Shown here in pieces: positions 44,570 to 56,213 of a DNA stretch of 64,000 bases. The position numbers were made by a program, and so were the translations under genes. Numbering within the stretch: the first letter of the stretch is position 1; every line of letters starts with the position of its first letter. Origin of the DNA: Monilinia fructicola. Taxonomy: Eukaryota; Ascomycota; Leotiomycetes; Helotiales; Sclerotiniaceae. The notes beneath the pieces are model-generated. The model was not told the origin of the DNA and ran no database searches. It was given only the letters and a program-made list of their open reading frames with translations. Location: NCBI GenBank assembly GCA_008692225.1, contig VICG01000005.1, forward strand, positions 1,893,001 to 1,957,000. The letters are read 5' to 3'.

Positions 44570-46459
44570 TGATTGATTGATTGATTGATTGAAAGGCCGT
44601 CTTCTTTCCCTCTCCCTTCTTCTTTGGTGTACTTCGCTGAGGATTAAAGTAACTTTCCAGGTGACCAAGATTCGTGTGTGTTCGTGAGATATTGTTCCGA
44701 TGGGTTAGGTGATGATGTTATTTGAGGTTGTTATGTAGGATTGTAGGACTGTAGGATTAAAGGCTTTCCCAAGGAAATGAAGACCTTGCTTACGAATTGA
44801 ATTTTGGTTAAACTTGCAGAATTCAACTTGGCGGGAAAGGCGATTAAATGAATTCGAGTGGTTGGATAATATATTAATTAACCTTGAAATTTCAGTTTAT
44901 CAGCTGCATATCTACATACCTACCTGGTACCTACCTTGTTCTTTTCTTGTGCCGTGTTAGAAGTCTTAAAGCAGGAAGGATATTTGTGTTCAATGTTCAT
45001 CCATCAAACGTTTGCTTTTTTGCTACTCGGTGCCTGGAGCAAGTTTCAGTATTAACCTTGGATAGATCTCTGGTAGCAGATCTCCAACCGTCCCATCTTG
45101 TTGGGAGATGTCAAACATAAGATTGATTACATTGAGACTTTTGATGGGCGCCGGTAAGAAGTCTTCGAAAAGTCATGTGGGCTGTCTGGCGTGTCCACCC
45201 GTAGGTGGCGTGTCTAGTAGAATTGAATGAAGGATTTGGTGGTGATATTTGCAATAAATCAGACCTGCTACGTCAACCATCTATAAATCAATATACGACA
45301 AGTCCGGGTATACTTGAAACTCTGCTTGATGCTATGTGATCTAATCAACTACACTAGGTCGTTTTACTACTACCTAGGTAATTATGGAGGTCTACGGGTC
45401 TCTTCGTTCATTCTTCTTTCTGCTCAAGATTGAGAATACAAAATAATCCTCAAGCCAAATAGGAACTTTTTATACACTAGGGAAGGGAAGAAATGAGGGG
45501 CAGATACTGTATGTTTGCGTCTTGGCGTCTTGGAGTCTTGGTATGTTTGAATCTTCCTTGCAGAAATGAGCCACCAAAATCATTGGGACGGATCAACAAC
45601 CTCTTACTTTTCTTGACTTTTCACCCCTCCAGCCATGAAGATCGTTCAGGGTGTTACTGTACTGTATTATAAGTACAGTAGCGATACGCCGTCACCGTCG
45701 CCGTCCTCCGATCAAACTCGCTTGACTCCTTAACCTTATTTTACCTTAGTAAGTCCGTCGATGTTAAAATGATGTTGGAAAAACAAAAGGAGATTCTGAT
45801 GTGATCATTTTTATTTTCTGTCCTTACGGGTACTTGGAATAATTAAAGAAGAAGAAGAAGAAGAAGATGCACAACAACAATCTCGCAGATCTCGCAGATA
45901 CTGTATGATGGTCTTAAAAGACATACAGTAGTAGCCACCGGACCTAAGAAGTACCTACATAGTAGAACTAACATCGCTGTCATTCCCCAGCATCAGACGA
46001 AAGATTGTCCAAGTACCATTGTTAATGTGCATTAGCACCTACGCTACCTTACCTGACTGTACCTTCTTCTCTGACCTTGCCTACCTACCTAGTACCTGCG
46101 GCCTGCCTGCCTGCCTGCCTACCTGATAAGGGACGTACCGTAGCATCAAGTTCTGTACTAAAGTGGCTCTGATCCATCCGTCATCCGCTAATAATAAATT
46201 TAATCCGGGGTATTGTTCCAAACCTTGGACGCCCCAATAAACTTTCCCGATGGTGTGTCGGAACTTTTTCATTCACTTGTAAGATTCACCACCTCCTACT
46301 TATGACGAACTTCAAATTGAATAATTATTCGACAACAAATCGAACCATTCGCACTACCAATGTAACGCGTAGCCTATTCCACTCCTCAACTTTGTACTTT
46401 GACAACTCAGCACACGGATTGTTAAGCTCCTAGAACTATATCCATCAATCTCTTTCACC
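43591..46459. other. Divergent intergenic region with microsatellites
   Basis: About 2.9 kb between the C2H2 gene (minus) and the SAP30-like gene (plus), so it includes both promoters. Besides the GATA/GA satellite at 44439-44591 it has an AAG run at 45849-45867 and many ACCT/TACC words near 46076-46120. No gene is supported. A 78-codon plus frame at 44884-45120 is unremarkable. Confidence 0.5.
44439..44591. repeat. Compound microsatellite (GATA, GA, GATT)
   Basis: Blocks of TAGA, then GAGG/GAGA, then (GA)n, again TAGA, and finally GATT, about 150 bp in all, in the 5' region of the C2H2 regulator. Confidence 0.9.
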
Positions 46460-47120
46460 ATGAAGAAAGCGCCTCGTCCAACGCAGCCTGACGATTCAGA
46501 AGCATCAAGCACTAAAGAGAAAGGAAATTCAAGTGCCACGCCGGCTACGAATGGAAAAGGCAAACGAGCAGCAAACAGCGCAGTTAATGCAAATGCATCA
46601 GGCGCGAATGGCACACCTACTGCATCTGGTGCTGGAGCAGGAGCTGCGGCAAGTACCAATACGGACGGCAATGTGGGAGTATGAACCCTCATTACCATAT
46701 GGGAGAAGGGAGCACAATAGCTAACAAGTCATTTCTCGTATAGATACAATGGTCAGAATTTGATCCAGCCATATTGCACCGCTATCGATACGAACACGGA
46801 ATGAATACTCCTCCAGCCTTCAATAATTCGTACAATCAAACGGTTCTTTCTCAATCGAGTATCGGTCGCATGTCACCAAGTATGGTCCGCAAGAAAGAGC
46901 ACAAGAGACAGAGCAAAGATCAATTGGCCAACGCTGTACGCAAGCATTTCAACAGTCAGTCGGTCAACGAAACCGAGGTTATAGTCAATTTCTTGTACAA
47001 AGTTCGATACCAAGGTCAGTCGAAATAATCGTGCGGTTGCTTTGCAATGCAATCCAAGCTGATTATGTGTAGATAAGAAATTCCGCATGCGATTCATGCC
47101 ACAGCTCCGTCATACCTAGC
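46460..47120 (+). CDS. sap30: SAP30-like Sin3-binding protein (histone deacetylase complex)
   Basis: SAP30 bridges Sin3 and the Rpd3-type histone deacetylase in the nucleus. Three exons. The first (46460-46681) is a low-complexity, Ala/Ser/Asn/Gly-rich N terminus (MKKAPRPTQPDDSEASSTKE). After a short intron the second starts IQWSEFDPAILHRYRYEHGM and carries the Sin3-binding domain: TPPAFNNSYNQTVLSQSSIG, RMSPSMVRKKEHKRQSKDQL, AVRKHFNSQSVNETEVIVNF, LYKVRYQ. The third exon completes DKKFRMRFMPQLRHT with the stop at 47118-47120. About 180 residues, typical of short fungal SAP30 proteins that have only this domain. No frame breaks. Confidence 0.87.
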
Positions 47121-47751
47121 AATCTGCACAACCTGGGCGAACACACCAAGTTAGGAGTTACTCGACCTCGACTCGAATAGCATCCAAAGACCTTCTTGCC
47201 GGTCTGATAATACAGTAATTATACGGGTAAAGGGGTGGTGGTGTTATAAGGATAATAGGGCTGGACTTATATGATACATTTACAAAGTACTCGAATGAGC
47301 ACTTTCCATTCTGGGAGTTATGGGTGTTTCCAAGGCTGCTGTGAGTTGTAGTTATGTGGAATAATGACAGTTACGATCAATGGACAGCAGGATGAAACCA
47401 ATATCTTTTATACATTAAGCAATTCATCCATCAATGGGAAGGCTTTGCTTTGGGTTGCAGATTAAACTTTTTGATTCACGTTTGAGGTTTCTTCAGCCTT
47501 GCGATTTGTAATGGTTTTCCGGGATTAATTCCGCTAATCCAATCAGAAGTGCGCTATGTCAATTGCCTTGCCGGCAAAGAAAAAAAATATTGGAGCTTTC
47601 CAGAATGATCGTTGATATTCATGATACTTTTAGCTTTGCCTCAACCATACATTGATTGACCTGCCACAGTCTCTGCTGTTTCTATGAATATTAAAAATTT
47701 TGATATCTTCAACCCACCCATACGCGATAATTATTGTTCAATTCTATCATA
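47121..47751. other. Intergenic region
   Basis: 3' region of the SAP30-like gene and the promoter of mdj1. No gene or ordered repeat is seen apart from an A run at 47580-47587. Confidence 0.5.
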
Positions 47752-49420
47752 ATGAAGACCGGTACAACAGGCCTTTTGTCAAAGGCTGCCACTCCATCTA
47801 GAATTTTATGTTCTACACCTGCGAGCCGCCATCGAACATTGAAGCGGGACGAAAACAAACAGCCCCAAGCGCGAAATCTTTCAACAATATGCACCTCAAG
47901 GGGCAGATGCAGATCGTCCCAGCAGGACTTATCAATAAAACCAATACAGAGGCGGGTGTGTATCTCTCCTGTCAAATCGCATTGCGAAGTACTGACTCAA
48001 ACTTCTTTAGTCGTTTCATGCATCAGCGAGTTACCAAGCCACGAAGAACCCCTATGATGTTCTCGGAGTAGACAAGGGTGCCTCTGCTTCAGAAATCAAG
48101 AAGGCATATTATGGTCTTGCTAAAAAGTTCCATCCGGATACAAATAAAGATCCAAATGCTAAAGATAAATTTGCTGAAGCGCAATCTGCTTACGAACTCT
48201 TGACCGATCCACAGAAGAAGGCAGCTTGGGACCAGTATGGATCGGCAGCATTTGATCAAGGAGCAGGACCCGGACCCGGTGCTGATCCATTCGGCGGTGC
48301 GGGGGGCTTTGGAGGATTTGGTGGATCTGGCGGGTTCCCGGGTGGTGGTTTCGGAGCTGATTTCAACTTTGAAGACTTATTCAAAGGTTTCACCGGAGGG
48401 AAGAGGGGTAGAGGTCGGAATCCGTTTCAACAAGAAGAAATATTGGTGGGAGACAGCATCGAGGTTCAAACGAGTATTTCGTTCATGGAAGCAGCAAAAG
48501 GGACCAGCAAAACCATCAGCATATCACCATTATCCACCTGCAAAACATGTACGGGGAGTGGCATGAAATCTGGAACGAAGCGATCAGCATGCAAGTCTTG
48601 TGGAGGGAGCGGTACACGCGTGCATTCTATGGGTGGTTTCCAAATGGCTTCGACATGTGGTGCTTGTGGGGGCCAAGGAATGTCGATTCCACCTGGAGGA
48701 GAATGTAGGACATGTTCTGGAAATGGTGTGGTGCGTGAGCGCAAAACGATCAATGTTGATATACCTGGAGGCATTGAGGATGGCATGCGATTGAGGTTGG
48801 ATAGAGAAGGCGATGCCCCAGCTACCGGCCAGGCTGCGAACCCCAACGGTCCTTCACAGCCGGGCGACCTTTACGTACTCGTTCGAGTAGCTACGGATCC
48901 AAAATTCAGTCGCTCGGGGTCTGATATCTTATATACTGCAACCGTTCCTTTCACAACCGCATTACTTGGAGGCGAGGTCAAGGTACCGACCTTGGATGGA
49001 GATGTGAACATCAAGGTTGCAACTGGAACCAGCACTGGGGACAAGATTACTTTAGGAGGTAAGGGAATGAAAAAGTTAGAGGGACGTAGAGGAGGATATG
49101 GGGACCTGAAAGTCGAATTCAAGGTCAACATGCCCAAATATCTGAGTGCTAACCAGCGAACAATTGCGGAAATGCTTGCCGACGAGATGAACGACAAAAC
49201 GGCAAAGCGTATCATGAATGTTGGCCGCTCCTCGAATTCCTCGTAAGTTCAGTGTCATGTTTTCAATTCAGGCACTGACCGAGATAGATCATCTTCCCCT
49301 TCGAATACTGAAGAGAACCACAAACAAGAAGGATTTCTCAAATCCGTCTGGCATAAATTTACAGACGGTGCCAATTCGCACAATGAAGGCGACAAGGAGG
49401 ACGAATCCAAGAAGAAATGA
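47752..49420 (+). CDS. mdj1: Mitochondrial DnaJ-type co-chaperone MDJ1
   Basis: MDJ1 stimulates the ATPase of mitochondrial Hsp70 in the matrix and helps hand substrates to Lon. Exon 1 (from 47752) codes a basic presequence ([20 protein letters not shown]). Intron 1 ends before [20 protein letters not shown], which opens the J domain; HPD is present in [19 protein letters not shown] Gly/Phe-rich stretch follows ([20 protein letters not shown]). Next come four CxxCxGxG-type zinc motifs ([32 protein letters not shown]) and the C-terminal substrate domain ([20 protein letters not shown]). A second intron (about 49243-49288) leads to a short charged end ([14 protein letters not shown], ending DESKKK). 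About 520 residues, all type I DnaJ domains in order, no frame breaks. Confidence 0.94.
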
Positions 49421-50092
49421 AAGCCACGAGGAAAGTCCGCTGTATAATAAATGGCAAAAACCTAAAGAATGCCACTCTGTATAAGTGATAGGGGTACAAT
49501 GATGGAGCCAGGCGTCTCCTGAAGGTACGAATGATGGCCGTTACATCCACCAATGCACACTTTTAGAATACGTAGTTTAGAAAATGTCCATGGCCCATCC
49601 TTAGTGTAAAATTAAACGACATCTCAACTCACATCTGTGGCTTGACAAGCCTGTGATGCTACGATCAATATACCCATCCACAACTTGTCTTCTCCTCACC
49701 TTACCCTTCCTCCATAACGGTTCTCATCTTCGCCTGACCATGCCGAGTTCGTCCCACTCCTGTCTGTACCTACCGCGAGCGTTCATCTCGGGCCACATGC
49801 ACGTCGACCTCTCGAACGTGATCGAGCTAGGCCCACACGAAACCTTTCCTACCAATCAAAAGCGCGCCGTGCAGGGCTGCCGTGACGCCTCCGTGCCGTC
49901 TGCATCGAACCTGCTGCTGTAGTGAATTTTTTTGTTTTTTTTGCAATGGTTTGGCACACGGCATCAGTCGCTCCCCCTTCGAATTCATTTGCCATGGTCT
50001 GTCTCGTGGTGGGAACCTGGGAGACTGTGCAATGCGTACTCCGTGGATAGCCCCGATGGGCGGGGCTTTTTTTTATTGTCCGTCTCGCAGGT

Positions 50093-50142
50093 GGATGGAT
50101 GGATGGATGGATGGATGGATGGATGGATGGATGTATGGATGC
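50093..50142. repeat. (GGAT)n microsatellite
   Basis: Twelve or so tandem GGAT units with one GTAT variant near the end. Confidence 0.9.
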
Positions 50143-50505
50143 ATGAGCTTGGTCGTTCGTGTGCTTGTACTGAGTACTCCCGTTCGTAGTCACATACGCA
50201 TATGGGGGGGTTAGGGACTGGACTGGACTGGACTGGATTGGATTGGACTGGAGTGGACATTCATTGTTCATGGCAATTCCGAGGTGATGATGAGGGATGG
50301 TGTCGTCGCTCTTCTGTCGGCGTCGAATGGTTGCTCTTTGCATTGTCCCCCTTATCGCCGCAGGGCGCTTATGGTGTAGGCTGATGCCCTCTGGTTGGAG
50401 GGCACTTGCCCCCTTTTGTTGTTGGAGGGGTGGTGGCTTGGAGGGGATCTGTAGAGAGGGGGGACAAACGGTTGGGGGTTGGATGGGTGTTTCTTCATTT
50501 TTTTT

Positions 50506-50525
50506 GGGGGGGGGGGGGGGGGGGG
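50506..50525. repeat. Homopolymer run of 20 G
   Basis: Twenty consecutive G bases directly after eight T bases. Runs of this length are hard to sequence, so the true length may differ. Confidence 0.85.
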
Positions 50526-51279
50526 TTGGTCTTGGGTTGATGGTGGTGGTGAGTGGGTGGTTAATTAGGTAGGTAGGGACATGGTGTGGATGGGGATGAT
50601 TCGTTTTTATTGAATGGGGATGAAAGGAACGTTTGTGATGACGGCACGGGAGGGGTGGTGAGTAGGGGGTATGGTAGGGAGGGAGGGTATGGCATGGTAA
50701 TAAGAAGCGAATAGAGATTTTGGAAGTGTGGTATCAACCTTGGAAACTTATAATAATAATAATGTTGTTATATTACAAGTTATTCTTTTTGCGAAAGGCA
50801 TGAGAGGCAAGAGTATGTAGGATATGTATGATATTGGATGTATGATATAAGGAGCAAATCGAGATCTCGGATTCTCATACATGTATACAAGTATATGTAC
50901 TTAAATTACTAGGTACTTGCAGTACTAGTACTGACTCTGTATGACCATATGACCGCCTGATAATTCGTTATATTTCTTTCTACTCGTATTTATCGATTTA
51001 TCAAACTTCTTCATGAATGGTGACGATACAAACTGCTCTTTACTTTTTTCTGGCGCTTATCTGAGTAAATCTGGGCCTGATAAAAGGCCGCAGAAAAAAC
51101 AATGTGGTTGAGTTAAGCAGAGCACAGTTAATAAAAGGCTTTCCAAGGCCGGTGCCCTGTAGTCCCACAACCCAACCACAGACTGTACTCTACCCTACCC
51201 TACCCTACCTATTACCTACGTAGGCAGGCACCGTACAGTAGTATGTATGAGTGAATACCTGGTATCCAATATCTATGGA

Positions 51280-51470
51280 TGGGTATGAGTATGAGTGTGA
51301 ATATAAGTATGAGTGTCAGTATGAGTGTCAGTATGAGTGGAAGTATGAGTGTGAGTATAAATGTAAATATAAGTATAAGTGTAAATATAATAAATATACC
51401 TAAATGAGTATAAATGTAAGTGTGAATATAAGTATGAATATGAGTGTAAATGTGAGTGTGAGTGTAACCT
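51280..51470. repeat. Degenerate GTATGAGT / GTGTAAATAT repeat field
   Basis: About 190 bp built from variants of 6-bp words (TATGAG, TGTGAG, TGTCAG, TATAAG, TGTAAA) that differ at one or two positions, giving a 6-bp purine/pyrimidine periodicity. Confidence 0.8.
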
Positions 51471-52300
51471 TGGAAATGCAAGTACCTAGCATGTACCATG
51501 TAATTACGATGTACTATGTACTATGCCCATATACAGTCTGTGAGTACGAGCCCAAATTGATGAAAGCTTTGGGCACCTGGGCATCTACTGTGCTTGTGAT
51601 ACTTGTGATCCCCGTGGACTTGTGATACTTGTAACAACATAACTGTAATACTTGTAATACTCCCTCTCTATCCACCTTATTACCTAGGTAGTTAACTTCT
51701 TCCACTTATGATTAATCGATAATAATAATAATAATAATAACATGAATAATAATAATAAATACCTTGAATCTTCATACCTTGCTTGATACCTCACCTTCCC
51801 TACCTGCCCTACCTGCCCTACCTTCCCTACCTAACCTTCCCGTCCCTAGGAATACTTTCACTTCCTGCATGTCACAAGCGTTTCCTATTTCTTCTTCAAC
51901 CTCTCAAATTTCTTAACTTCTTAAACTCATTAACATAATAGCTCATTACCGCTTTTCCTATCTTAATTTGATAACTATGACACACCCATGATATATGATT
52001 GGTATTTTGCGCAACTATAGTCCAGAGGTTCATTCTTTCAAGATACGGCGCAACCAAATAAACTAGCAACTTAACTTAACAAATCTTACCACTGACGACA
52101 ACCAACCCCTCCTCCCCACCGCTTTCCATCCCATCCACATTCGACGAATATCGGTGTGCACGACCTTGATAATTATATCTGTCTTTTGACCATCGCTAAG
52201 ATCCGCTGACTCTTCTCTGAAGTCATCCATATCCTTTTCACATTTTGCCTGGGCATCGACAACCAGGGCGTCGTCGAGCACCGTCCGGCTAGATTGCGAG

Positions 52301-55300
52301 ATGCAAGCACCGATGATATCAGCGCCTCTCAAGGCAACCAACGAGATTGACTGGATACAGCCGCTGAAGAATTATATCAGGCAGACTTACGGTGATGATC
52401 CGGAACGATATGCGGAAGAGTGTGCTACCCTCAACCGCTTGCGACAGGATATGCGAGGGGCGGGCAAGGACAGTGCTGCAGGAAGAGATCTGCTATACAG
52501 ATATTATGGGCAGTTGGAACTATTGGACCTGAGGTTTCCAGTCGATGAGAATCACATCAAAATTTCCTTTACTTGGTAGGGATTTGATGGAGTGAGGGGT
52601 ATCCGGATCCTGCTAACGAAGCCCCCAGGTTTGATGCTTTTACACACAAAGCCACGGCACAGTACTCTCTGGCATACGAAAAAGCTTCCATCATATTCAA
52701 CATTTCCGCCGTACTATCATGCCATGCAGCCCATCAAAATCGATCAGAAGACTCCGGCCTCAAAACCGCATATCACTCTTTTCAAGCATCCGCTGGCATG
52801 TTTACCTACATCAACGAGAACTTCCTCCACGCGCCCTCTACAGACTTGAGTCGGGATACGGTCAAGACTTTGATCCAGATTATGCTTGCTCAAGGCCAGG
52901 AGGTTTTTCTGGAGAAACAAATTGCCGATGGAAAAAAGGTCGGATTGTTAGCCAAACTTGCTAGCCAAGCGGGCTATTTGTACTCGCAAGCCCTCGAAGG
53001 AACTCAGGACAACGTCAATAAGGCCATATTCGAGAAAGTATGGCTACTGGTAGTACAAGTAGGTGCTTTCAGTTATTTTTGTTTGCTTTCAGGGAATACA
53101 ATTGTGGCCAAATCGATGTCCAAAGGTTAAATGGAGACTGACGAAGAATAGATTAAAGCGAATTACATGTCCTCTCTAGCCCAGTATTACCAAGCTTTGG
53201 CGGATGATGATGCAAATTCACATGGTGTAGCTATTGCACGATTACAAGCAGCAGAAATCTCGTCCAAAGATGCCAATAAACTTGCAAATAGTTTCCCTGG
53301 AAATGTTCCAGTCAATTCAAATTTCACATCGGAGACAGGCTCAACTCTAATAGAGATCAACAGGCGTCATCTTACCAATGTCCAAGAGAAACTTGCCGAG
53401 CTCATCAAGGATAATGACTATATCTATCACCAGACTGTACCGGCAGAAGCATCCCTGACCGTGATTCCAAAGCTCCCTGCCGCTAAAGCGATACCTGTCA
53501 GCGAACTCTATGCTGGTCAAGATATTCAGCGTATCACGGGACCGGATATTTTCCAAAAAATAGTGCCCATGTCTGTGACCGAGTCGGCCAGTTTATATGA
53601 TGAAGAAAAAGCGAAATTGGTGCGGGCAGAGACAGAACGAGTAGAAACGGCCAACAGTGAGATGGCTGCAAGCTTGGACTACCTGAGATTACCCGGAGCG
53701 TTACAGGTCCTTAAGGGTGGCTTTGACCAGGAACTGAGCGGAGGCGAAGATTTCAGAAATTGGTGCGACGATTTAGCCGGGCATGTTTCTCCAATGTCAA
53801 CCCTTGATTCTTTAAAAGCAAGCAAAGAAGCCATAGTCTCAGTATTGGACAAGAGCGGTAAGCAATTGGATATGGAGGAGAGTGTCTGTGAGAAGATGCG
53901 ATCGAAGTATGAAGGAGAGTGGACTCAGCAGCCGAGCTCACGGCTTACATCCACCCTTCGAAATGATATACGAAATTACCGTGAAGCCCTTGAGGAGGCT
54001 GCTCGCAGTGATAATCAGCTCTACTCAAAGATCTGTCAACATGAGGTTGACTTTGACGAAATGCGTTCGGCTGGTGAACTCGGCGAGTCTGATGTGCTCT
54101 TCCAAAGAGCTTTAATCCAGGTTGGTGGCAAGTCAAGGAATTCTGCCGGCAGTCCCAATACCCGAGAAGGAAACCTACTCGATGATGACTTTGATGATGG
54201 GAAAAAGAGCGTCGCAGACCAGATAGCGAAGGTTGAGGATATCCTCAGGAAATTAAATCTTGTGAAGCGGGAGAGATCGCAAGTTTTAAAAGATCTGAAA
54301 GAAAAGGTACGCGACAGAATGTGGGCCCACGTTTTTCCTTGGCTAATCATAGGGTAGGCACATAATGATGATATATCACATGTCCTCATTCTTAATAAAA
54401 AATCCATCTCGAATTATGAGACGCAGCTTTTTCAAGCAGAGCTTGAGAAGTACCGACCTCACCAGAATCGTTTGTTGGCTGCAAACCACAAGCAGTCATC
54501 GCTAATGAAGGAACTCACGCTCACGTTCAATGATCTTCTACAAGACAAGAGAGTTCGATCGGAGCAGAGCAAATATGAGACAATCACTCGACAACGGTCA
54601 TCGGTAATGTCAAAGTATAAGAGAATTCATCAAGAATATCTCGATTTACAAGCAGGCCTCGAAGGCGCAAAACAATGGTATACCGAGATGAAGGATACCG
54701 TGAACAGTCTCGACAAGAATGTGGAGACGTTTGTTAATAACCGTAGGTCAGAAGGCGCTCAACTTTTGAATCAAATTGAGCAAGATCGAGCGAGTAATGC
54801 AAATGGACATGCGGATAGGGAGCGCGAGCGTCTCAGAGGATTGATGGAACGCATGTCCATGGATCCGTCAACTTCACCAACTTCCAGCAAACCTCCACGT
54901 AGAGGATCAAATGCATACAGCAACACATCACCATCGACGAGATATCCTAGTACGAACTTTGCTGGGCAATATCAGGTACCAACGTCACCACCGCCACAAA
55001 CGACAAATTCGCCATCAACACGAGGCTCAGTATCATCTCCTACCAACGGGGGATATTACCCTCAACAACAACCCCAAAGAGCTGATCCCTACAGCTCAAT
55101 TCCTGGAAGGTCCTCACCATATGGCCAGTACAACCCAAGCACACATTCGCGCAACCCGTCACATCCCATTTCACCTCCACCAAATCAGAGCCAATTTCCA
55201 CGTTCCCCTCCGCCGACACAAACCCAATTTCAACAAAATCAATACCCGTATGCGACAATGGCACCGCAACAACAGGGGCAGTACGTTCCAGCTGGTTATG

Positions 55301-55479
55301 TCCCCCCACCTCCACCACCTGGACCACCACCTCTTGGCCCTCAACAAACATTTCATCAACCGAGTGGCTCCTTGACGGGCCAAACTGAGTATGGATATGG
55401 GAATGGTGCTGCTCATCAACGCGCTCCGTCACAGCAAAGTGCGAGCGATCCATGGGCTGGGCTCAATGCTTGGAAGTGA
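52301..55479 (+). CDS. bro1: BRO1-domain endosomal sorting protein (Bro1/Vps31, Alix family)
   Basis: Bro1 binds ESCRT-III (Snf7) on endosomes and helps ubiquitin removal before cargo enters multivesicular bodies. Start MQAPMISAPLKATNEIDWIQ. Exon 1 (52301-52575) joins at W-FDAFTHKATAQYSLAYEKAS. The BRO1 domain spans about residues 5-390 (ERYAEECATLNRLRQDMRGA, FNISAVLSCHAAHQNRSEDS, FTYINENFLHAPSTDLSRDT, NYMSSLAQYYQALADDDANS). A coiled V domain follows (KLNLVKRERSQVLKDLKEK). The third intron (about 54307-54357) joins EKAHNDDISHVLILNKKSIS. The C terminus is Pro/Gln/Ser-rich, with GYVPPPPPPGPPPLGPQQ, and ends ASDPWAGLNAWK. About 980 residues, normal length. The N terminus fits Bro1 rather than the paralogue PalA/Rim20. 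No frame breaks. Confidence 0.93.
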
Positions 55480-56213
55480 AGAGTTTGATGTTTATCAGGG
55501 CATTTTTAGGCACGGGAAGGAATGGAAAACTCAGGGTGACATCATCTATGGGAGGAAAACGGCGCCGAGGATGAAGGCATTAGTGGATGGAAAGTTTGTG
55601 ATACCAATTCATAGCGGCAATGGTACGGAGGAAGGCAGAAAAGGTATCTGTATCCCTTGAATGGCAGAACTGTCTAATAGTCCAATAACCGTCGTGTATT
55701 CAATTTGCAAAGATATATATGTACATACCCATGGTCAATGTTGCCAAATGTAGCCTAAGACTACAAACATCTAAAAGGACAGAAGACTGAAAGTATACGA
55801 ATAACGCTAGTAAATGATAAGATGTAATAATCTCCTCGACAACAGTCCAAGTGAACCTTGGAAATTGGAGATATTATTTATATTTCAATACAATTTTGAC
55901 TCAATTTTATATTGAATTATAAATTTGGGGGATTCGAGACCTGCCGGGATTACGTTTTGCCGATGTCTCGGGGTACCGATATTGCCGATGAGCTTAGAAA
56001 GCAGCCTGGTACCTACATCATGACGAGCAGATGGTGGGAGGGAAGCTCATAGAATAATTGTCACCGTCTACGATTTGCCATTGTCCTCCACATCAGCCAT
56101 TTCCCCACGTTCTATATCAACTGTTTGTATTCTTTTCTGCCATACATTTTAGACGTATTTCTGTCTCTTGTCTTCTCTTTCTTAATTATTCATTTTCTCT
56201 ATAATCAATCGCT
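55480..56213. other. Intergenic region between bro1 and pim1
   Basis: 3' region of bro1 and promoter of pim1. The first part (to 55660) stays open in one frame beyond the bro1 stop but has no family resemblance. Pyrimidine-rich sequence precedes the pim1 ATG. Confidence 0.5.

Larger units (their letters stand above)
49421..52300. other. Microsatellite-rich intergenic region
   Basis: About 2.9 kb between mdj1 and bro1. Visible repeats: (GGAT)n 50093-50142, (GACTG)n-like 50215-50256, a 20-base G run 50506-50525, CTACC repeats 51190-51208, a GTATGAGT/GTGAGT field 51280-51470, (AAT)n 51721-51760 and CTACCTGCC words near 51800-51835. Open frames that cross these tracts are products of the repeats. 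The last few hundred bases are the bro1 promoter. Confidence 0.6.

Noticed and set aside
49849..50343. 164-codon minus frame with His/Pro/Ser repeats
   Set aside because: Its apparent protein repeats are just the translated GGAT microsatellite.
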